Positions 13,501 to 25,500 of a stretch of 64,000 bases of DNA are shown here, piece by piece. This stretch comes from Rugalucina vietnamica (taxonomy: Eukaryota > Mollusca > Bivalvia > Lucinida > Lucinidae). The DNA lies in the NCBI GenBank assembly GCA_964017185.1, contig OZ024880.1, positions 35,864,329 to 35,928,328 of the forward strand, given 5' to 3'. Every line of letters starts with the position of its first letter. Position 1 is the first letter of the stretch. Under the pieces are notes generated by a model, which saw only the letters and a program-made list of their open reading frames with translations, was not told the origin of the DNA and ran no database searches. Both the position numbers and the translations under genes were made by a program.

Positions 13501-16500
13501 GGTAAAGATCTTCCTTAGTAGTTTTAAAACAAATTAGTGGAGCAAATATCATGGGCTATCTTTCAAGGGGGTGGTCTATGGAGTACCACATTTGTTTCTA
13601 TATACCAAAATGTTCGTATTGGTCTGTAGTTTTAAAATCCAGCGTTTGCCACCTTGGCAAACCTTGCATAACTCCAGTATTTAAGATGGCGTCCAAGATG
13701 GCTGCCATTTCTTAAAATCAACCCCTATACAAAAATACATCATAATTTTCAGGTATTTGTATTGTAATGGTATTTTACTGCCCCATTTCATGTAAGAATG
13801 ATTTATTTGTCTATTTAGAGTAAAGAACCTGACAGTTTAGGTACAACAGTTGTAAAAATCATATTTAAATTCACAAATGCACGTGCCCAAGGTTTTTCAC
13901 TTCGGAATGTTTGTTTAATGGCTCATTATTTATGATCAGATAGTTATGGCTGCTATTTTACTTCTTTTCTATCAACTATGATATTTTTAAAGATTTTATA
14001 AAATTGTTTTTATATATAATATTCATGCTTAAAAACAGGTTTTAGACATCCAACCCAACACGGAAAAAACAACAAAAAGTACGTATTTTCCTATACAAAA
14101 TACGCTCTAAAATCTAATTTGTTATTGATTCTATATACCATAGTGTTTGTGTTGCTCTTGGTTTGTAGCATAAAAAGACAGTGTCTGCCATCTCTGTAAA
14201 ACACAAGATAGCTCCAGTATTCAAGATGGCATCCAAGAAGGCCGTCAAAATTTACAATTTTGAAAAAATGTCACATATGTCCCTTGACTTTTGTTTAGAA
14301 ACAAATATGCTTAAATTGAGCTATAAACACTTAGAGTTATCTTATTATTGGTATTTTCATGTGTTTTCCATTGTTAAAACTACATTATGCATATATATTC
14401 TAGATATGAATGGAGTAAGGTCTCACTGACAAGGCAAAAAAGAACAAAAAATACATATTTTCCTATACATTATAGGCTCTTGAATCGTGATTGTTATTGA
14501 TTCTATATACCAAATATTTTGTCTTGCAAGCTTTTTGAAGGTATGAAGGTTTTAAATCCAGCGTTGGGCCATCCTTAAATGATTCTTTGTTTGCTGTGCT
14601 CCTACCCATCAATTTTAGTGTGGGTAGGTAGGTAGGTCATTTTTTTTTTTTTTGAACCAGAAAAATATCTTTATAATTTCCTGTATTAGTAGATGTATAT
14701 GGTTCAAAATAGGATATATTGAAGTTAAAACAGTATAATAAAACATTGTCAGAACATAAAAAGGTTTTGGAAAGAATAATTTTGTGAAAATGAATCCTTG
14801 TTTTTAGATTTTTGAAAAAAAAAAAATATTTTCCTCAAAATGGCCATAAAATTTTTTGGGTAGGGCCAATTTTGGCGGGTAGGTAGGAGCACAGCAAACC
14901 AACAATTTTTTATGGTCGGCCTTGGCCGCCTCTGCGAACCCAGCATAACTCCGGTATTCAAAAGGGTATCCAAGAAGGCCGTCAAAATATAACATTTGGA
15001 AAAATAAGCCGCATGTGTCCTTTAACCTTTGTTTACTAACAAAACAGTTAAAAAAGCTTAAACACTTAGATCTATCTTTTTAAAAATATTTTCATGTATA
15101 TATTTCTTTGTCAATATTACATAACGCATACAAATCTAGAAATACATGGGGTAAGGGCTGGAGTATGTTTGAACAGATGCAACTTAAATTCCTTTTAATA
15201 ATCTGAATCACTGTAATTTTCCTCTGTCAACATGCCTGAAAAGATAGAATGCACATTTGTGTATATAACTACATGTACATTAATTTCTGACATTTATATA
15301 TCACAGTGTATGGTTGTCGACACATAGAGCTTGTGCAGTATTCATTACTCATTTCTTTACGTTAGCATACAGCATATAGCATAGTCAAATTCAATAGCTC
15401 TGGAGCTGCAACTGATAGTGTTACCAATAATACTAAGCATTTTATTTTATCATTCATTGTCCAATTCAAATCTAAAGTCTGATGGTGATTTCAGTTCTTA
15501 AATATAGTGCAAACCATTCCGCCAAATATACAGTTGATAGACACACCTCAGACAATGAAACCCGAAACTGTTATCTGTCGAGGTAGCTTTTTTAGCCATC
15601 AACAGTATAGCCTTCTCTGCGCACAGTGAGTTTTTGTTACGAACTTAGACCACCTATGGTCCTCCGAATGTTCTAAATCTTCACGTAGATGGTGCAGATC
15701 TATATTCGTTTCAGGACCCTGCATAATGTGATAACAAAGCTAAATGAAAATAACAATCAGGAAATGGCGCAATCAGAACGATATAGGTCATTGCATGTTT
15801 GGTTAGTTTACATCTACTGCCTTTTTGTTTTTATCAAAGTTATCGGTAACTCCCAGTATAAGCATACCCCCTGATTTCTGACGTAATTTCTGAAGAGACG
15901 GTTCCACTGAGGGAGTGTTAGCTTGTGTGCTGATGATAAAACTCGTCTCATTTCAGGCTATGTAATCGTATATATCGAAGATAAGCTATTTGTTAAATTA
16001 AATAGTCTACTCCAGATTTGATCATGTACAACAAGACCTACATGTTTGGGGTATGCAATAGAAATAGCTGCTTTTGTAATATTACAAGCAACTTTAAGAC
16101 AGTGCAAGTCTACTGAAGCTCAGCCCATATGTCTGAAGCATTAGCAAATCTTTCATTGCTCACACTTGAAGCCGACCATCTGTCTAGTACAGTAAAATAT
16201 CTTGAAAGGCTTGCAATGGTGGCAGATTGATCCATTACAATTTCAATGTTTCTAAGAATTTCATTTATAAAAATACCGATAGTTTTATGATTTATCGTAT
16301 CTTCTGCTATTATTTAAAAGAAGCCTGTGTGTATCATCAGCTGAAATACTTTGGTTTAATTTTCATAGTTGATCAAACATATTCAGCGCTTCAGCCACAC
16401 TGATTCGTACCAAATAAATCCCAATACGTAAATGATAATTTGGACCATAACTAAATAAAAAGGCTCTTTTTATAAGTACCTAATTGTCAATTTAGTTTTT

Positions 16501-19500
16501 CCCACCTCGGCTTTCGGAGTGGAAATTTCTTTCTGATTGCGCATTTTCCTGATCATTGTCTACTTGTACGTTCTCTATATTGTTTGTTTTATAACATTCT
16601 ATGTCATATAACAAGGTACAAGTAGGCAAAGATCAGGAAAAGGCGCAATCAGAAAGAGATTCCCACTCCAAACACCGAGGTGGGAAAAAACCAAACTAAC
16701 AATCAGGCACTTATACCATGAAACATATCGTAAGCCGAATGAGCAGCTATTTTCCCAATAGGTGGCCACCCAGCTTTCCAACTCCAGGTATTTAAATTTG
16801 TCTATTAAGTGGAAAACTACGTATATGATAATTCTGACCATAAATAAACAAAAAGGCTCTTTATATGGATTGTTTTAACATTCTATGTTATATAACCCAG
16901 CTTTCTAACTCCAGTTGTTTAAATTTGTCTATTAATTGGATAACTCAACAACTTGATTTTCGTTCATTATTGAACTTTCATACTCAGCTTTTAGCTTTGA
17001 ACCTGTATCTGCATTTGTAAATGAAACAGAATTGTCCTTAGCATGCTCAGTGTCATAGCTGAATGTTATATTCTAATGTGCCGTTGAGCAAACAACTCTT
17101 TTTACTGCACGTATATTGCTCCAGCAGCAACTAAGTCACCATTTGGAAGGTCCATTAGAACATGTATGTATAGCACTTTGAAGTCATTGCCTTTCTCCGT
17201 TCCTTCAACAACTCTTATAAATACATCAAGTTTACTATCACCAATTGTGCATGCTAACATCGACCAGCTTCCACTTACTTTACTTTCATTTCTAACAGGT
17301 CACAAATCTCGCCACAAATAAGTAATTATTCTTCCATTCAAAATACATGTACTTTGTAGATGATATGGTACTTCTAGGGTTAGTCTAATCATTTCTTATG
17401 TTTGACTCTACCTCTCGACTGTTTTTGCTTTAATGCTCTGATAAGTGGATTTACAGTTCTTATGGCACCACAGTTTGCATAAACGTTGTACATAAATACT
17501 CAAAGCATAATCAGTTAATGAGGAATTAGAACCTACATATGATTATAGTGTCGAAACAAAACAGAACCAGAGTTTGTGAATTACATTTGTAATAAGATTG
17601 CAGAGCTTATGATGTATAAGAAAATAAGTTTTCTATGTTGCTCTTTTTCTTGCCGGGCAAGAAAATTCCACTCTTTTCTAGAATAAATGCATCTGGATCT
17701 TCCTATAACTCAGTTCAAGAAACATAGTTTTGGATATAGCACTGATCATAGCTGGACTCCAAATGGTTATTTCATACTACCTTTGGTATATGTCTATATA
17801 CTTTACTCTCATTATAGCACAAATTGAATATAGCTAACAGAGATTGGTTTGAACCCCAACAATAGTGTTATGGTGTCTGAATAATTTTGTTTTAACAAGG
17901 AAAAATACACATGAAGATAACATTAAGAAAATGTTCTAAGTGTTTTACAACTTGATTTTAGCTTTTTATTACTTAATGAAAGTCAAGGGACATATTTGGC
18001 TCATTTTTCAAAATTCTATATTTTGACGGCCTTCTTGAATGCCATCTTCAATACTGAGCTATCTTGTGCTTTGCAAAACACAGGATTTTATGCTACAAAC
18101 TAAGACTGAGACAATCACTATGGTATATAGAATCAAAAGCAAATAAGATTGAAGAGCATATTTTATATAAGAAAAACATATTTTATGTAAGAAAATATGT
18201 ACTTTTTGTTGGTTTTGTCATGTTGGGTTGGATGTCTAAAACCTGTTTTAAGCATCAAGCTTATATATATAGAAACAATTTCTGCTTCTCTAAAATCTTT
18301 ACAGATATTATATTTGATAGAAAAGAAATAAAAAATCAGCCATAACTATCTGATCATAAATAATGAGCCGTTAAACAAACATTCCGAGGTGAAAAACCTT
18401 GGGCATGTGCATTTGTGAATTTAAACATGATTTTTACAACTGTTTTACCTAAATTATCAGGTTTTTTACTTGAAACATACAAATATATCATTCTTACATG
18501 AAATGGGGCATTAAAATATCATTACAATGCAAACACATGAAAAATATGATGCATTTTTGGAGTAGGGGTTGGTTTAAGGAAACGGCAGCCATCTTGGACG
18601 CCATCTTGAATACTGGAGTTATGCAAGGTTTGCCAAGGTGGCAAACGCTGGATTTTAAAACTACAGAGCAAGACGAACATTTTGGTATATAGAAACAAAT
18701 GTGGTACTCCGTAGACCACCTACTCCTATTTCTAAGCTACTTTTTGAACCATATTTGCTCCACTAAATGTACCAAATTTTTACATGTCATGCTGTGAAGA
18801 ACAAGATTGGAAAAAAAAAAAAAAACACTTGCTATGCGTGTTTTTATCAGTGTGAAGAAATATGCATGAATGCTACATGGAATTTTACTGCATGCACAAT
18901 TTTCATAGGCACATGGATTTTTCTAAATGAAATTCTTAACAATTACTTAGGGGCTGTGAGTGCACGTACACATGTTTGTCGAGTACTGACATTGTATGCA
19001 TACGTAATATTCGCAATGAGCTCCCATGACAGCCTTCATACATCAAAAGCCTGAATATCAAAAATAAACGAGAATAAAAAAAAGAATAAAAAATAAAATA
19101 AAAATAATGACCAAAGAAGGGCCAGCTTAAACTTTTATATTACTTTAGCAACAAGTCCATATGACAAACTACATTTTGGGCACAACAAAAGGGCCCAAAT
19201 ATCGAGTTCAATGAATCATTTTTTTTCATTATGATTATCAAAAAAAAAGAATAATGAACGAACTTCTCATTGCTTCATAAATGTTCCAATGCAACAGATT
19301 CATTTTATCATTAACTCTTTGATTTTGTGATTAAATAAATAAGCAATCCCTTAAATAGAGAAGGAAAACATTTGAGGCTCAGTTTAGTTGAGCAAGAATA
19401 TGCTGACAAAAACTGGAAGATGCTTTTTCTTTATGGCACAGTTGCACAGTTATATTGTGCATCTTATTGCAATCAGGAAGTGGTAACATATAGTACATGT

Positions 19501-22500
19501 CTTACTGACCATCTGCCACTTATCTGCAGGGTAATTAACAAGTTATTGTAAAGCCACAGTATGCCACTGTTTAATCACTATTTTATTACCTTTAATGAAC
19601 TCCTGTTTTTCTGGAAATCAGAGAGATTTTGTTGCTTGTGCAGAAGGGTGTAATATTCAAACATCTTCTTCTCTGAAACCGCTTGGCCAATCAAAGCCAA
19701 ATTTTACATGAAGCATCTATGGGAAGGGGGAACCAATGTATATATAAATAATCCAGGTCACATGACCAAGATAGCCGCCATGCCCATATATGGTAAAAAC
19801 CCTTCAAAAATCTTCTTCTCCAGAACCGGTTGACCGATTTCAACGAAACTTGGCACGAAGCATTGATGGCTCAAGTACTACAATGTGTATATAAATCATG
19901 ACCCTCTGATGACCTTGACCTATTTTACGGGAAGGTCAACATATTAGGTCACCAATGCATTTGAATGGGGAAAACTTTTAAAATGTCATTTAAAGTGAAA
20001 GTCTTGCAGGAAATGGGCAGTAGGACTGGATATTAATGATTCTGAAAAAAATTGGACCCCAGGGGCTCATGTGCCCCCACCCCGGGGCAATATACATGTA
20101 TATTTCCATAATATTCAAACGTCTTCTCCTCTGAAACCGCTTGGCCAAACAAAGCCAAATTTTATGTAAAGCATCTATAGAATAGGGGAATCAATGTGTA
20201 TATAAATAATCTAGGTCACATGACCAAGATGGCCGCCATGCCCATATATGGTAAAAACCCATCAAAAATCATCTTCTCTGAAACCAATAGACTGATTTCA
20301 AGGAAACTTGGCGTGAGGCATCGATGGCTAAAGTACTCCAATGTATATATAAATCATGACCCTGTGATGACCTTGACCAAGTTTATGGCAAGGTCAACAT
20401 GGGTTGCCTATGCATCTGAATTGGGAAAACTGTTAAAATGTCATTTGAAGGAAAAAGCCAACAGGAAATTGGCAAATGGACAGAATATTGAAGATTCTGA
20501 AAAAAGAAAATGGCCCAAGGGCTTCATCTGCCCCTGCACTGGAGTTAAATACCATAATATTCAAACATGTTTATTGGTATATGCAGCTGATCTCAGGTGA
20601 GCGTTTACAGGACCATTGGTCCTCTGGTTCACAAAATTTTGACGGAGTTACGGCCCTTGATTGACGTCATAATTATAGCCCCGCTTTGGAAAAGTGGGGC
20701 TATACTGGATTCACCCTGTCCTTCCGTGGTTCCGTGATTCCGTGGTTCCGTGATTCCGTCATTCCGTGGTTCCGTCATTCCGTGAGCATTTTTGCATTTT
20801 GTTTCTGCTCAATATCTCGAGAACAAATTGACAGAATCTGACCAAATTTTGTACATGCATCAACATTGACAACATCTAGCTTGGGATTGTTGCCCGTCAT
20901 TTTTCGCAAAATTTTGACAGAGTTACAGCCCTTGATTGACGTCAGAATTTTGTTTCCGCTCTATATCTTGAGAACCAATTGACAGAATCTGACCAAATTT
21001 TGTATGTACATTAACATTGACAAGATCTAGCTTGGGATTGTTGGCCATCATTTTTCGCAAAATTTTGACGGAGTTACGGCCCTTGATTGACGTCAGAATT
21101 TCATTTCCGCTCAATATCTTGAGAACGAATTGACAGAATCTGACCAAATTTTGTGTGCACATCAACATTGTCAAGATCTAGCTTGGGATTGTTACCCTTC
21201 ATTTTTCGCAAAATTTTGACGGAGTTACGGCCCTTGATTGACGTCAGAATTTCGTTTCCGCTCAATATCTTGAGAACGAATTGGCAGAATCCGACCAAAT
21301 TTTGTATTCACATCATCATCGACAAGATCTAGCTTGGGATTGTTGACCGTCATTTTTTGCAAAATTTTGACGGAGTAACGGCCCTTGATTTACGTCAGAA
21401 TTTCGTTTCCGCTCAATATCTTGAGAACGAATTCACAGAATCCGACCAAATTTTGTACGCACATCAACATTGACAAGATCAAGCTTGGGATTGTTACCTG
21501 TCATTTTTCGCAAAATTTTGACCGAGTTAACGGCCCTTGATTGACGTCAGAATTTCGTTTCCGCTCAATATCTTGAGAACTAATTGACAGAATCCAACCA
21601 AATTTTGTATGCACGTCATCATTGACAAGATCTAGCTTGGGAATGTTACCCGTCATTTTTCGCAAAATTTTGACGGAGTTATGGCCCTTGATTGACGTTA
21701 GAATTTGGTTTCCGCTCAAAATCTTGAGAACGAATTGACAGAATCCGACCAAATTTTGTATGCACATCAACATTGACAAGATCTAGCTTGGGATTGTTAC
21801 CCATCATTTTTCGCAAAATTTTGACGGAGTTACGGCCCTTGATTGACGTCAGAATTTCGTTTCCGCTCAATATCTTGAGAATGAATTGACAGAATCCGAC
21901 CAAATTTTGTGCGCACATCAACATTGACAAAATCAAGCTTGGGATTGTTACCTGTCATTTTTCGCAAAATTTTGACCGAGTTAACGGCCCTTGATTATAG
22001 CCCCGCTTTGGAAAAGTGGGGCTATACTGGATTCACCCTGTCCTTCCGTGGTTCCGTGGTTCCGTGATTCCGTCATTCCGTCAATCCGTCATTCCGTGAA
22101 CACTTTATTTCCGCTAAATATCTTAAGAACAAATTGACAGAATCTGACCAAATTTTGCATGCACATCAACATTGACATTATCTACCTTGGGATTGTTGCC
22201 CATCATTTTTCGCAAAATTTTGACGGAGTTACGGCCCTTGATTGACGTCAGAATTTCGTTTCCGCTCAATATCTTGAGAACAAACGGACAGAATCTGACC
22301 AAATTTTGTATGCACATCAACATTGACAAGATATAGCTTGGGATTGTTGCCCGTCATTTTTTGCAAAATTTTGACGGAGTTACAGCCCTTGATTGACATC
22401 AGAATTTCGTTTCCGCTCAATATCTTGAGAACGAATCGACAGAATCTGACCAAATTTTGTATGCACATCAACATTGACAAGATCTAGCTTGGGATTGTTG

Positions 22501-25500
22501 CCCGTCATTTTTCGCAAAATTTTGTCGGAGTTACGGCCCTTGATTGACATCAGAATTTTGTTTCCGCTCAATATCTTGAGAACGAATCAACAGAATCTGA
22601 CCAAATTTTGTATGCACATCAACATTGACAACATCTACCTTGGAATTGTTGCCCATCATTTTTTGCAAAATTTTGACAAGAGTTACGGCCCTTGATTGAT
22701 GTCAGAATTTCGTTTCCGCTCAATATCTTGAGAACAAATGGACAGAATCTGACCAAATTTTGTATGCACATTAACATTGACAATATCTAACTTGGGGTTG
22801 TTGCCCATCTTTTTCGCAAAATTTTGATGGAGTAACGGCCCTTGATTGACGTCAGAATTTTGTTTCCGCTCAATATCTCCAAAAGAAATGGACAGAAGCT
22901 GACCAAATTTTGTATGCACATCAACATTGACATGATCTAGCTTGGGATTATTGCCCGTCTTTTTCCCCAAATTTTTGACAGATTTACAGCCCTTGATTGA
23001 CGTCAGAATTTTGTTTCCGCTCAATATCTTGGGAATGAATTGACAGAATCTGACTAAATTTTGTATGCACATCAACACTGACAATATCTAGCTTGGGATT
23101 GTTGCCTGTCATTTTTTGCAAAATTTTGACAGAGTTTTGGCCCTTGATTGATGTCAGAATTTTGTTTCTGCTCAATACCATGAGAACAAATTGTCAGAGT
23201 CTGACCAATCTTTTTTTATGTGCATCGACATTAACAAGATCTAGCCCATCATTGTTTGTCTCACCCTGGCAAAAAGCTCAGAAGCGGGGCTATAGTCAGA
23301 TCCTCTGACAATTCTAGTTGACGTCAGAATTTCGTTTCCGCTCAATATCTTGAGAACTAATTGACAGAATCCAACCAAATTTTGTATGCACGTCATCATT
23401 GACAAGATCTTAGGCTTGGGAATGTTACCCGTCATTTTTCGCAAAATTTTGACGGAGTTGCGGCCCTTGATTGACGTTAGAATTTCGTTTCCGCTCAATA
23501 TCTTGAGAACGAATTGACAGAATCCGACCAAATTTTGTATGCACATCAACATTGACAAGATCTAGCTTGGGATTGTTACCCATCATTTTTCGCAAAATTT
23601 TGACGGAGTTACGGCCCTTGATTGACGTCAGAATTTCGTTTCCGCTCAATATCTTGAGAACAAATTGACAGAATCCGACCAAATTTTGTATGCACGTCAT
23701 CATTGACAAGATCTAGCTTGGGATTGTTACCCATCATTTTTCGCAAAATTTTGACGGAGTTACGGCCCTTGATTTACATCAGAATTTCGTTTCATCTCAA
23801 TATCTTGAGAACGAATTGACAGAATCCGACCTAATTTTGTGCCCACATCAACATTGACAAGATCGAGCTTGGGATTGTTACCCATCATTTTTCGCAAAAT
23901 TTTGACGGAGTTATGGCCCTTGATTGACGTCAGAATTTCGTTTCCGCTCAATATCTTGAGAACAAATTGACAGAATCCAACCAAATTTTGTATGCACGTC
24001 ATCATTGACAAGATCTAGCTTGGGATTGTTACCTGTCATTTTTCGCAAAATTTTGACGGAGCTATGGCCCCTGATTGACGTCAGAATTTCATTTCCGCTC
24101 CATATCTTGAGAACAAATTGAAAGAATCCGACCAAATTTTGTATGTACATCAACATTGACAAGATCTAGCTTGGGATTGTTACCCGTCATTTTTCGCAAA
24201 ATTTTGACGGAGTTACGGCCCTTGATTGACTTCAGAATTTCGTTTCCACTCAATATCTTGAGATTGAATTGACAGAATCCGTCCAGATTTTGTGTGCACA
24301 TCATCATTGACAAGATCTAGCTTGGGATTGTTACCCATCATTTATCGCAAAATTATGACAGAGTTATGGCCCTTTATTGAGGTCAGACTTTCGTTTCCGT
24401 TCAATATCTTGAGAACGAATTGACATAATCAGACCAAATTTTGTATGGGCATCAATATTGACGAGATCTAGCTTGTGATAGTTACCTGTCATTGTTTTTT
24501 TCACCCTGCAAAAAAGCTGAGAAGCAGAGCTATAGTCAGATTCTCTGACAATTCTAGTTAGTCAGAGTAATTTATTTCTTGTGGTCATGACAGAAATGAT
24601 GTTAAAACTTATCAGCTTAGTACTCCGTGGGCCAGGAGGGCTCACCATGCACCCCACCAAGGATCCACTGGGAGTGGTATAACATTGTTCATTGGACCTC
24701 CCTGATTAAGAATCAAGATGTTAACACTCAATATCTTGGTACCGAGACGCCATTTTGGACGGTTTTCAAAATGGCCGCCATGCAAAAATGGCAAAGTGCA
24801 TGTTTTGTATAATAGAACTCTTAAAACTTCTAAATCTCTTACTTTTATGAGCAAAACATACTTGTATAAGTGTCTAGACACCATTTCTGGTGTAAATTTA
24901 TCAAAATTAGGTCTTTACAGGATGGCATACAAGATGGCCGCCACATTGCAAAGCATATTTTACAATTTTTGTTACTTTTTCACCCAAAAATTTTTTTTTT
25001 ACATTTTCACTGACAGTTAAGTAGTTTGGGTCATGAAGAGAGATGCAGGTATTATTTTCATGCTAATTCAACCACTGTTCTGACCCGCCATTTTGGACGG
25101 TTTTCAAGATGGCCACCATGCAAAAATGGCAAAGTGCATGTTTAGTAAAGTAGAAGTGTTAGAACTTCTTATCTGCTTACTTTTATGATCAAAACATGCA
25201 TGTTTAAGTGTCTAAACTCCATTTCTGATATAAATTTATCAAAGTTGGGTTTTAAAATGATGGCATACAAGAAGGCCGCCACATTGAAAAGCATATTTTG
25301 CGATTTTTGTTACTTTTTTTCGCCAAAAAAGCTTTGTTTGCCAGTTTCACTAAAACCTATGTTGTTCGAGTCATTAACAGAGATGCGGATATAATTTTTA
25401 TGCTAATTCAACCATAACAATATTGTATAAGTGTATTTTAGCACAAGTCTATAATCTCCAATTTGCCAGACATTAGCTTGCTGACGTCATTACACAAGCC

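Larger units (their letters stand above)
15599..17833 (-). pseudogene. Unidentified multi-segment gene-like region inside the 7.1 kb element
   Basis: On the minus strand, at least seven coding-like segments occur in order: 17781-17833, 17637-17702, 17412-17532, 17106-17291, 16932-17058 (with 16716-16814), 15958-16303 and 15599-15718. Several are bounded by plausible splice sites whose phases agree. Recurrent cysteines and N-x-S/T sequons suggest an extracellular or secreted protein (inference). I do not recognise the family. A one-base frameshift near 16110 and a MITE in the middle suggest decay. A host gene fragment captured by the element and an element-encoded gene are both possible. Coding character is judged by eye only. 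Confidence 0.4.
12539..19650. mobile_element. 7.1 kb insertion with CAC ends, long inverted arms and a gene-like interior
   Basis: Its limits are seen directly because it interrupts R2 copy 3: TAAT precedes it (12535-12538) and TAAT follows (19651-19654), while intact R2 copies have one TAAT. Ends are CACTCAGGCGAATAAGCAC and, read on the other strand, CACCCTTCTGCACAAGCAAC: both CAC, with AAGCA(C)ACAAAA shared nearby. A 4-bp duplication with CAC ends fits the CACTA/Chapaev (CMC) group; that is inference, and no transposase is recognised. Inside are long inverted arms, nested MITEs and a minus-strand gene-like region (15599-17833). Confidence 0.7.

Noticed and set aside
18767-19054. 95-codon plus-strand ORF with several Cys
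   Set aside because: Lies outside the gene-like interior of the 7.1 kb element on the opposite strand; composition looks random.
20923-24313. Series of 60-94 codon minus-strand ORFs with near-identical proteins (also 29517-30483 and 61513-62404)
   Set aside because: They are readings of the 151-bp R3 core; the unit is not a multiple of three, so frames close after about 250 bp. No start, splice or family support.
21000-24500. Regular repeats resembling a CRISPR array
   Set aside because: Units abut without unique spacers, are 151 bp long, and lie in an animal gene intron.
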